Assembly: GCA_937907215.1 (NCBI GenBank)
Contig: CALESG010000111.1
Coordinates: 1 to 6,289 of the forward strand
From: an uncultured Ruminococcus sp.
Lineage (GTDB): Bacteria > Bacillota > Clostridia > Oscillospirales > Ruminococcaceae
DNA: 6,289 nucleotides
Reading direction: 5' to 3'
The notes under the pieces were generated by a model. The model worked only from the letters and a program-made list of their open reading frames with translations. It was not told where the DNA came from and did no database searches. The position numbers were made by a program, and so were the translations under genes. Below, piece after piece: positions 1 through 6,284 of the stretch. Each line of letters opens with the position of its first letter. Positions within the stretch are counted from its first letter, which is position 1.

Positions 1-1
1 G

Positions 2-241
2 GTGGAGGATTTCCATACTTATTTTGTTGGTGATTGCGCTGTTTGGGTGCATAATGCGATGTGTCAACCTGATAAAGTACCAGATGGTATGGGAACATAT
101 AAAGATATGAAAGGGCATCATCCTATGGCAAAAAAAGCATTTGAAGGTGCTGAAGGATATAATATGAATGAAGCATTAAGCATAAGTCAGTCTAAATTAC
201 TTGATGATTTTGGGCAACACCGCACAATTGCCAAAGCCTGA
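2..241 (+). CDS. Polymorphic toxin C-terminal fragment (HINT end plus GHH-type toxin domain), truncated by an IS
   Basis: This is the 3' end of a gene that starts before the window; the GTG at base 2 is an internal Val codon, not a start. Residues 1-19 (VEDFHTYFVGDCAVWVHNA) match the last strands of pretoxin HINT domains, which self-cleave after the VHN tripeptide and release the toxin domain. The released part begins near residue 20 and carries G38-H39-H40-P with A43-K44-K45, then an ALSIS segment. This resembles GHH/HNH-type nuclease toxin tails of Firmicutes polymorphic toxins; nuclease activity is inferred from family resemblance only. The IS begins at base 213, so residues after F70 (GQHRTIAKA, stop 239-241) are encoded by its inverted repeat. 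The native C-terminus, which I expect to be some tens of residues, is missing. No immunity gene is visible. The toxin is probably inactive, or altered if expressed. Confidence 0.72.
   Translation: MEDFHTYFVGDCAVWVHNAMCQPDKVPDGMGTYKDMKGHHPMAKKAFEGAEGYNMNEALSISQSKLLDDFGQHRTIAKA
213..228 (+). repeat. Left terminal inverted repeat of the IS
   Basis: GGCAACACCGCACAAT is the exact reverse complement of bases 1332-1347. Matching becomes patchy inward (229 mismatches, 230 matches, 231 mismatches) and stops outward at 212/1348, which sets the element's outer edge at 213 with one base of uncertainty. The repeat is translated as the altered tail of the truncated toxin, and its last base begins the -35 box of the transposase promoter. 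Confidence 0.93.
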
Positions 242-256
242 AAAATGTGATATAAT
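228..256 (+). promoter_or_regulatory. Sigma-A-type promoter of the transposase
   Basis: The -35 box is TTGCCA (228-233), the spacer is 17 bp, and the -10 box is TATAAT (251-256) with an upstream TGTG (246-249) that gives an extended -10. The expected transcription start is near 263, almost at the first ATG of the transposase, so the message would be nearly leaderless for that ATG or would use a start 12-15 bases downstream. It shares 16 identical bases with the promoter at 6256-6284. Confidence 0.82.
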
Positions 257-262
257 AGAGAA

Positions 263-1240
263 ATGGAAAGACAAATGATGCTGGCAGAAATAAATGATGA
301 GTTGAGTGCAGCCAGAACCAACAAAAGAGAATTTTTGGATAAACTTGAAGGAATTATTCCGCGGGAAGAATTTACCAGAATCATAAAGCCGAGCTATTAT
401 AAAGGAGAGGTCGGAAACAAGCCATACCCACTGGAATTAATGCTGCGAATATTTATTTTGCAGAATGTATACAATCTTGCAGATATGGCAGTCATGAACG
501 AAGTGATAGACAGCCGTGCATTTTCTGACTTTTGCGGAGTCAATTCTCCTGATGAAGTTCCGAATGGAGATACAATTGGAAGATTCCGGAATATCCTTAC
601 GGAGAATGGGTTACAGGAGAAGATATTTGCAAGAGTTGTAGAAATTCTGACAGAACGAAAACTGATATTGAAAAAGGGAACGATAGTAGATTCCACATTT
701 ATTGAATCACCATCTTCCACCAAAAACAAGGAAAAGAAGCGTGATCCCGAGGCGCGTTCCGGGAAAAAGGGAAACACATGGCATTTTGGATATAAGGCAC
801 ATATCGGCGTGGATGAGGAAAATGGACTTGTTCACACAATAAAGGCGACTCCGGCGAACGAACATGATGTTACCGTTATGAGTGAATTGCTGCATGGAAA
901 AGAAGAACGTGCATATGGTGATAGCGGTTATATAGGAGCAAAAAAGCGACCTGAAGCAATCAAAAAGAATAAAGACGGAAAAAACATCAAGTACATCATC
1001 AACAGACGACCTTCATCCATAAAGAAATTATCCAAAAGCGGTCAGTATGCGGCAAAGAAAAAAGAACATCAGAAATCATCCGTTCGTTGTAAGGTTGAGC
1101 ACGTTTTTGCAGTAGTAAAAAATATTTTTCGCTATCGTAAAACCCGATACCGAGGTTTGCGAAAACAAACTGCCAAATTGAATATTATGTTCGCATTGGC
1201 GAATCTGTATCTGGCTGACAGATTTTCTCTGTCGGTCTGA
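263..1240 (+). CDS. IS5-family DDE transposase
   Basis: This 325-residue protein is the transposase that cuts and rejoins the IS ends. It follows E. coli IS5 transposase (about 326 residues) along its whole length: a PYPLELMLRI segment near residues 54-63, then GTIVDSTFIESPSSTKNKE, KKGNTWHFGYKAHIGVD, ANEHD, GDSGYIGA and the C-terminal VEHVFAVVK with an RYRGL block. The DDE triad is D143 (VDST), D220 (GDSG) and E279, with K286 seven residues on as in the usual E-x6-K signature. The frame is full length with no stop or frameshift. The start is uncertain. ATG 263 lies only 6 bases after the -10 box and has a weak upstream site, while ATG 275 and 278 have GGAAAG just before them; the alignment with IS5 tolerates any of the three. 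The gene is followed by an intrinsic terminator inside the element. Confidence 0.95.
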   Translation: MERQMMLAEINDELSAARTNKREFLDKLEGIIPREEFTRIIKPSYYKGEVGNKPYPLELMLRIFILQNVYNLADMAVMNEVIDSRAFSDFCGVNSPDEVPNGDTIGRFRNILTENGLQEKIFARVVEILTERKLILKKGTIVDSTFIESPSSTKNKEKKRDPEARSGKKGNTWHFGYKAHIGVDEENGLVHTIKATPANEHDVTVMSELLHGKEERAYGDSGYIGAKKRPEAIKKNKDGKNIKYIINRRPSSIKKLSKSGQYAAKKKEHQKSSVRCKVEHVFAVVKNIFRYRKTRYRGLRKQTAKLNIMFALANLYLADRFSLSV

Positions 1241-1244
1241 TTCA

Positions 1245-4200
1245 GTGCGCCTTGCGATGAAATTTGAATACTTCTCAATGCTCTCAGCTTTTTTGCTGGG
1301 AGTTTTTGTTTTACTGTCTCTTTTGATGTCTATTGTGCGGTGTTGCCTTTACTATATAGACAGTATCAATCAAGGCATACTGGATTTCATATACAATATA
1401 CCTGTAAGACTTCAGTCCGTATCTCCTAATTTATCTGATTCTGTTGATCAAATTATCAGAAGTATCAACTGGAGCTACTGGCTGTTTTTTGTTACAAATC
1501 CAATTATGCTGATTGGCTACTATATCATAAAAAGAATTATTTTGTTTATTTTATCAGCAATTTTCTCTGTAGACAGAGCATTGCATAGAAATCTTGCAGG
1601 TCTGTTTTACAACTACGAACAAGATAAAAATTTCTGGTCTATTAAGAATCGTTACGGTCAGATGAGAAAGTATTTCTCAGATTTCTATTATGGCTCGATC
1701 ATTATATCCACGCTGTTATTCTTGGCAAGCAATCAATGGATGGAGGAAGCAAAGCTTACTGCGCCATATTACCCAGTGTTTGGAATTATTATAGTTGGTG
1801 AGCTTTATTTCTTTTTAGATGGTCTTACAAGAAGTGAATACTTCAAGGAAATACTTGGAGAAGATGAAGATGCCCAGAAAACAGTCAATTACTCGTTGAT
1901 GAGAAAATTCCTTAGAACAGTATTCGCAAGACATCTTGTAGCAGAGGATACAATCACACATTATAGTTCCGAAGCAACGATTTCAGCAGGGAATGTAATT
2001 GAAAATTTGCTGGCTGACGATGATCCTATGACTGTTACATTTGCGAAGTACTATAAGGCATTGAACGATACCGGATTCCCGTTGGAGTCAAATTATATTT
2101 ATTCCTCGTTGGATATGCTGCATGGAAAAAGTGTACTGTTTAACAATCCATTTTACTGGGATCTTATTCCATATATTTTTTATCCGATAAACAGAACGCT
2201 GATGCGCCATAAGAAAGTTCTTTTGATTCTTGGAAGACATTCTATTGAAGAAGATATTAAGAACTGGATTCATGAAGGGATATCAAGTGTAACGAATATT
2301 CCAACTCTTTGGCACGTTGGGATGCTTGATGAGGAGAAAGAGCTTGATATAGGCATCATTTCTCGTTCCACTGTTCATAACTGTGAGCTTCATGCAAAGA
2401 AGCAGGATTTCTTTTCAAAGGTTGAGTTTGTTGTTATTATTGAACCGTCGAAGTTGATATCTACTGCACAGATCGGATTGAATTCTATCATCAAGTACTG
2501 CAAGAGTAGTATAACGGATGTGACTTTTTGTTCTTGTGACAAAAACTGTGATGGACTTGTGGATGTACTTTCACACCTGCTGATGACAGAAATCAGCGAG
2601 GTATCCGCAACCAATAAGAATTGCGGAACTACCTCATATATGTGCTGGGATTATGATGATTCTTATTGGCAGCACAATCTTCTTCCAAATATCTCAAGAT
2701 ATCTTGGTATTGGAACAGAACTGTCACTTGCCGCTCTTAAGAACCAGATACAAAATGTTCAGTGGTATGGCGGAGAAGTGTATCCGGTGCTTGATCAGCT
2801 TTGGATTGACAGACAGTATTATTATGACATGATGCAGTATGCAGGTTTGCCAACAAAGCAGGAGGAAATTCAAGAAAGATTTCATTTTATTCCGGATATG
2901 TGGAACGCGCGGATACAGAAAAACGGATATATCACTGTGGAAGATGAATCAAACAATATGTTTGAGATGATTAGAACCTTTTCCACAAGAGTTTCCGAGC
3001 AGGGCTTTATCAATGTGATTTCGTCCGATTATATGCTTAAAGACTACATGGCGGACAATGCTTCCATTTTCATGGCGGATTCAAAAGCAATTCCTTATAT
3101 TGTTGCAGACTATGCAAGAACCAATCGCAATGTAATTATCAGAATTCTGCTGATGTTCTCAGCCGGTGCTATTTCTGAAGAGGATATTGTAAAGGAACTG
3201 GCACTGATCGGTCTTGTAACTAAAAATGTGAAAGTCACTCTGTGGAAGCAGATTCTGGACACCTATTCTTCTCTTAATGTCGATTTAGATGAAGAAGGCA
3301 TATTGAAACAGGAACTTGTCCTATATGACTATACATTAGGGGAAAACTTCACTTTTGATGAATCTGTCCTTGAAGTCAGAAAGCATTTCTCTATTGAAAA
3401 GAACAGATATGAGAATGTTTATTCTGTCGTGGATGAACTGTTCATTCGGCTGACAACCGCACAGCTGAAAAGCGCTGCCTATATTGCAGAAGATGAAAAG
3501 GGAAATACACATTATCTCGGAACGGAACTTTACGGTCATGTTTTCCAGAGGCATCTTCCCGGACAGATGTTTACCTTTGATGGTAAGTACTATGAGATGT
3601 GTTCCGTTTCTTCGGATATGCATGTATTGCTGCGAAGAGCGTCCGACCATATTATAGGCAGACTCTCTTACAGACAGATTCGTGAATATACAATTGAAAA
3701 TGCCAAAATCATCAAGGATGTAGGTTCACAGAAGAATATCTCAGGTATGATTCTATCCAAGGGAACAGCAGATATCAGTATTACGACGCCTTCATATCTG
3801 CAATTTGCGAATCAGTCGGATTTCTTCCGTGCAAAGCGAGTAGAGATCAATAATATTCCTGTTCGTTCCTATCACAGAAAACAGATTCTGCGAATTCAGT
3901 TTTCAGACATGGATGAGTATGTCCGATATACGGTTACATTCCTTCTGAATGAAATATTTGGAACATTGTTTGGTGACAATCAGGCATATATTTCGGCTGT
4001 AACTGAAATTCCGGAATTTGAAGATGATGCAGATGTCAATGATCCGTATTACAGACCGCTGTGCTATTCCTTGAAGGATAACAGCGAGTTTGCAGGTCAG
4101 GGCAGTATCTATATTATTGAGGATAGTCAGGTGGATCTTGGTCTGATGATCGCATTTGAGCGTAATCTGACAAGGATTATGGAAATGATCACAGATTATC

Positions 4201-5294
4201 TGCAATGGCACATAGAAAAGACTGCATCAAGCAAAGAAGAACCCGAATACGAGGAAATTGAAGATGCACCGGAAGCTGAACCGGATCCACCGAAGAAAAA
4301 GGGATTTTTCCGCAATTTATGGGAGAAAATCAAAAAGAAGTTCAGAAAAAACAAGCATGCTTCCGGAACAGCAGTCGATGATGAAACCGGTACGGCTGAT
4401 ATTGATTTTGAAGTTGAAGAAGAGGAAACAGTTAAGGAAAAGCCAAGGGCAAGAGGACCTTACTATCGCAGAAACTTCATGCTTCTTGGCGGTGTCGGTG
4501 ATGCTCCGTCATTAAAGATCGGCGAAACTTTAGAATTTTTGAAAAAGTTAGGTTTGGACAATAATTCCCTTAAACAGGCTCGTGAGGGCAGAAATATTGC
4601 TAAGACTCTTGAAGAAACTTATGATCCCAATAAGAACAATACGCACTTCTGTGATTTCTGCGGAGTAGAGCTTGTGGGTACAGAGTTTGAAACGCTGATT
4701 GATGGCAGGGATCGATGCATGAACTGCGGCAGAACTGCCGTGAAAACGGGAGAGGAGTTTACAGCGATTTTCAAGGATGTACTCCGCAATATGGAGTCAT
4801 TCTTCGGAATCCAGTTTAACTGTGGCATTCGTGTTGAGATGGTCAATGCTCAAAAGCTGCAGCGTGTTCTGAATGAACGCTTTGTTCCTACGAGCGGTTT
4901 TGATGCTCGGGCTGTCGGCGTTGCTGTCAGTGATTCCGGAGGTTATAAGATCCTGATCGAAAACGGCGCTCCGAGAACTTCTGCAATTATGACGATTGCC
5001 CATGAACTGACACACATTTGGCAGTATCTGAACTGGGATAAAAGCCATATCATTAAAAAGTACGGCAGATCCAAACGACAAGAAGTATACGAGGGAATGG
5101 CTGTATGGGCAGAAATTCAATATGCAATGCTTATCAATGAGAAGATGGCAGCAAAGCGAATTGAGATCAGTTCTCTCAGACGACAGGATGAATATGGAAA
5201 GGGATTTGAAAAATATCATGAAAGATATCCGTTCTCAGAAGGAAGCTTTATCAATAAGCCGACACCTTTCCAGTATAAAAACAATCCATTGTAA
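1245..5294 (+). CDS. 5'-truncated giant membrane protein with zinc knuckle and C-terminal DA1-like HELTH metallopeptidase domain
   Basis: The frame is uninterrupted for 1349 codons, but codons 1-34 are IS sequence; GTG 1245 and ATG 1257 lack a ribosome site, and there is no ATG, GTG or TTG between 1348 and ATG 1506 (M88). The true start is therefore missing. Hydrophobic segments lie near residues 79-107, 150-163 and 175-194; residues 13-31 also look like a helix but come from the IS. Residues about 200-990 are unrecognised. They include VLLILGRHS (325-333), EFVVIIEPS (394-402) and ITVEDESNN, which loosely recall a helicase or nucleotide-binding fold without a Walker A. A charged linker (991-1072) holds a basic amphipathic helix near 1017-1037. 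C1136-x2-C1139-x18-C1158-x2-C1161 forms a zinc knuckle. The peptidase domain has H1253-E-L-T-H1257 and a probable third ligand E1283 (YEGMA). A cysteine-rich zinc site followed by HExxH and an E-G motif is the layout of plant DA1 peptidases. The substrate is unknown. Confidence 0.8.
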   Translation: MRLAMKFEYFSMLSAFLLGVFVLLSLLMSIVRCCLYYIDSINQGILDFIYNIPVRLQSVSPNLSDSVDQIIRSINWSYWLFFVTNPIMLIGYYIIKRIILFILSAIFSVDRALHRNLAGLFYNYEQDKNFWSIKNRYGQMRKYFSDFYYGSIIISTLLFLASNQWMEEAKLTAPYYPVFGIIIVGELYFFLDGLTRSEYFKEILGEDEDAQKTVNYSLMRKFLRTVFARHLVAEDTITHYSSEATISAGNVIENLLADDDPMTVTFAKYYKALNDTGFPLESNYIYSSLDMLHGKSVLFNNPFYWDLIPYIFYPINRTLMRHKKVLLILGRHSIEEDIKNWIHEGISSVTNIPTLWHVGMLDEEKELDIGIISRSTVHNCELHAKKQDFFSKVEFVVIIEPSKLISTAQIGLNSIIKYCKSSITDVTFCSCDKNCDGLVDVLSHLLMTEISEVSATNKNCGTTSYMCWDYDDSYWQHNLLPNISRYLGIGTELSLAALKNQIQNVQWYGGEVYPVLDQLWIDRQYYYDMMQYAGLPTKQEEIQERFHFIPDMWNARIQKNGYITVEDESNNMFEMIRTFSTRVSEQGFINVISSDYMLKDYMADNASIFMADSKAIPYIVADYARTNRNVIIRILLMFSAGAISEEDIVKELALIGLVTKNVKVTLWKQILDTYSSLNVDLDEEGILKQELVLYDYTLGENFTFDESVLEVRKHFSIEKNRYENVYSVVDELFIRLTTAQLKSAAYIAEDEKGNTHYLGTELYGHVFQRHLPGQMFTFDGKYYEMCSVSSDMHVLLRRASDHIIGRLSYRQIREYTIENAKIIKDVGSQKNISGMILSKGTADISITTPSYLQFANQSDFFRAKRVEINNIPVRSYHRKQILRIQFSDMDEYVRYTVTFLLNEIFGTLFGDNQAYISAVTEIPEFEDDADVNDPYYRPLCYSLKDNSEFAGQGSIYIIEDSQVDLGLMIAFERNLTRIMEMITDYLQWHIEKTASSKEEPEYEEIEDAPEAEPDPPKKKGFFRNLWEKIKKKFRKNKHASGTAVDDETGTADIDFEVEEEETVKEKPRARGPYYRRNFMLLGGVGDAPSLKIGETLEFLKKLGLDNNSLKQAREGRNIAKTLEETYDPNKNNTHFCDFCGVELVGTEFETLIDGRDRCMNCGRTAVKTGEEFTAIFKDVLRNMESFFGIQFNCGIRVEMVNAQKLQRVLNERFVPTSGFDARAVGVAVSDSGGYKILIENGAPRTSAIMTIAHELTHIWQYLNWDKSHIIKKYGRSKRQEVYEGMAVWAEIQYAMLINEKMAAKRIEISSLRRQDEYGKGFEKYHERYPFSEGSFINKPTPFQYKNNPL
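1281..1312 (+). terminator. Rho-independent terminator of the transposase gene
   Basis: The stem is CTCTCAGC (1281-1288) paired with GCTGGGAG (1295-1302), eight pairs including one G-U, with a loop of six T. TTTTTGTTTT follows directly. It lies 40 bases after the transposase stop and inside the IS. It also lies within the open frame that continues into the large peptidase gene, so transcripts from the transposase promoter should largely stop before reaching that gene. Confidence 0.85.
1332..1347 (-). repeat. Right terminal inverted repeat of the IS
   Basis: ATTGTGCGGTGTTGCC is the perfect reverse complement of bases 213-228. It fixes the right edge of the element at 1347. In the large downstream reading frame it encodes residues around 30-34 (IVRCC), so those residues are of IS origin. 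Confidence 0.93.
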
Positions 5295-5307
5295 TCATTT
5301 TATGAGA

Positions 5308-5335
5308 GTGGTACCTCTCCGATGGGAGGTATCAC
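5308..5335 (+). other. Intergenic RNA hairpin between the two peptidase genes
   Basis: Bases 5308-5319 (GTGGTACCTCTC preceded in the mRNA by GAGA) pair with 5324-5335 in a 12-bp stem with two G-U pairs, closed by the loop CGAT. No run of T follows (the next bases are ATTCATAATT), so it is not a standard intrinsic terminator. It could be a partial terminator, an mRNA-stabilising stem, or a device that sets the ratio of the two flanking genes. It sits 13 bases after the upstream stop and about 20 bases before the downstream ribosome site. Confidence 0.6.
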
Positions 5336-5355
5336 ATTCATAATTAAATTCATTC

Positions 5356-5361
5356 AGGAGG
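5356..5361 (+). promoter_or_regulatory. Strong ribosome binding site of the secreted peptidase gene
   Basis: AGGAGG is followed by six bases (AAGCAT) and then ATG 5368. This fixes the start of the secreted protein and makes it the only gene in the window with an unambiguous start. It contrasts with the large upstream gene, which has no ribosome site. Confidence 0.92.
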
Positions 5362-5367
5362 AAGCAT

Positions 5368-6264
5368 ATGAAAATAAGAAAATTATTAAATGCAATGGTT
5401 ATAGTTGTTGCATCGACGGTATTATTGCTTCAGCAGGGATGGATTCAGACATATGCTTTAGAAAAGAATGCAGAGGTAAATGAAAAGAATATTCTGGAGT
5501 TACTTGATGAATATGATTCGGATGGAGCATACATTATTCATTTTGGTATAGAACATGGAGATAATGTATTGGAATGGTTTGAGAATGGTACAACAATTAT
5601 TGATGATATTGAAACGGCGGTTCATGAAGAAACACATGGATATATTCTTCAGAATCATCGAGCAAATGAAGAAGAGATATATGTCGGAAACGAACAGGGC
5701 ATCCATGTTGCATATACAGAAGTATTTGACAGTCAGGAAATGACAACAGACATTCCTGATGAATTACGTACATTTAGATTTGACACATATGTTGGAGATC
5801 CGGATGAAAATATGACATCCAATATAGATGGAGTTTATGGACTTTTGAATGAATTTACAGCGTACTGCTGGGATTTGAATAACACCGTTTGTCTGTATGA
5901 TTATTATAAAGCAGAAGCAAATACACCACAGGATTGGCTTGACTATATCAATAAATTCAATAACGGTCGTGTGGCTTATTCTGAATTTAATTTCTATATT
6001 TTGAAGTATCTTGAATATGCCAATGTAAATCATCCTGATATATATGAAGATATTGTCACAAATAAAAGTTTTGCTGAGGCTTATACAACTATCGAAAACA
6101 AGTATCGCAGTTTAACTGAAACTGCTGATCAGTATATAGAGGAAATTATAAAGGAGAATAACGGAAAAAAGGAAAATGGATCAATATTCATCGGTTCATC
6201 CGGAATAGGTTTTGACGATGAAGATTATATAAAGCTTAGAACCCGTACCAATAGCTTGCAATAA
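5368..6264 (+). CDS. Secreted putative zinc metallopeptidase (HEETH...NEFTAY)
   Basis: The protein is complete at 298 residues and begins after a strong AGGAGG. Residues 1-30 form a signal peptide: basic MKIRK, a hydrophobic core (about 9-21) and probable cleavage after T28-Y29-A30. There is no lipobox, sortase motif or later membrane helix, so it is probably released outside the cell. H86-E-E-T-H90 (in ETAVHEETHGY) is a HExxH zinc and catalytic motif, and E162 in GLLNEFTAY is a good candidate for the third ligand, as in gluzincin-type zincins. The region after 190 is helical and charged, ending with a Lys/Asn-rich stretch and a Gly-Ser-rich tail. I do not recognise a named family. The gene starts 73 bases after the membrane peptidase gene on the same strand with no clear terminator between, so the two are probably co-transcribed. 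The peptidase role is inferred from the motifs. Confidence 0.8.
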   Translation: MKIRKLLNAMVIVVASTVLLLQQGWIQTYALEKNAEVNEKNILELLDEYDSDGAYIIHFGIEHGDNVLEWFENGTTIIDDIETAVHEETHGYILQNHRANEEEIYVGNEQGIHVAYTEVFDSQEMTTDIPDELRTFRFDTYVGDPDENMTSNIDGVYGLLNEFTAYCWDLNNTVCLYDYYKAEANTPQDWLDYINKFNNGRVAYSEFNFYILKYLEYANVNHPDIYEDIVTNKSFAEAYTTIENKYRSLTETADQYIEEIIKENNGKKENGSIFIGSSGIGFDDEDYIKLRTRTNSLQ

Positions 6265-6284
6265 GTGAAAAAATGTGATATAAT
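6256..6284 (+). promoter_or_regulatory. Sigma-A-type promoter for a gene beyond the window
   Basis: The -35 box is TTGCAA (6256-6261), the spacer is 17 bp, and the -10 box is TATAAT (6279-6284) with TGTG at 6274-6277. The -35 box overlaps the last codons of the secreted peptidase gene and its stop (6262-6264) lies in the spacer. Transcription should begin near or just past the window end, so the next gene is on the + strand with its own promoter. No terminator separates it from the peptidase gene. Confidence 0.75.

Larger units (their letters stand above)
213..1347 (+). mobile_element. Complete IS5-family insertion sequence, 1135 bp
   Basis: The element is bounded by 16-bp perfect inverted repeats (213-228 and 1332-1347) and encodes one uninterrupted IS5-type DDE transposase. 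It carries a promoter close to the left end and a strong intrinsic terminator between the transposase stop and the right end. The size fits the IS5 family (E. coli IS5 is about 1.2 kb). IS5-group elements usually duplicate about 4 bp of target. Here the outer flanks are TTTG (209-212) and TTTA (1348-1351), so no clean duplication is present, although a 3-bp TTT would fit if base 212 were counted in the element. All parts look intact, so the element may still be mobile. It separates a toxin fragment from a large gene lacking its 5' end. Confidence 0.9.

Noticed and set aside
397..777. Antisense open frame of 126 codons in the IS
   Set aside because: It lies opposite the conserved DDE transposase frame and its composition looks like the complement of that gene.
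1217..1233. Small hairpin GACAGA/TCTGTC at the transposase 3' end
   Set aside because: It is only six base pairs, lies inside the coding sequence and has no T-run; the terminator at 1281 explains transcription end better.
208..1352. Target-site duplication flanking the IS
   Set aside because: TTTG and TTTA differ in the last base. A 3-bp TTT is possible only by shifting the left edge one base, and a run of T is too simple to count as evidence.
1506..1508. ATG 1506 (M88) as the true start of the large gene
   Set aside because: No ribosome site precedes it, it falls inside a hydrophobic segment, and codons 36-87 read like genuine protein. It remains a fallback if the IS-encoded part is not translated.
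4258..4515. Open frame of 85 codons on the + strand inside the large gene
   Set aside because: It overlaps the large frame in another phase, is rich in Arg and Lys from an A-rich linker region, and has no ribosome site or recognisable motif.
4485..4515. Glycine-rich LLGGVGDAPS as a nucleotide-binding P-loop
   Set aside because: It lacks the GK[ST] ending of a Walker A motif.
4797..5219. Antisense open frame of 140 codons opposite the peptidase domain
   Set aside because: The sense strand there encodes the HELTH domain with clear motifs. The antisense product has no domain signature and no ribosome site was seen.
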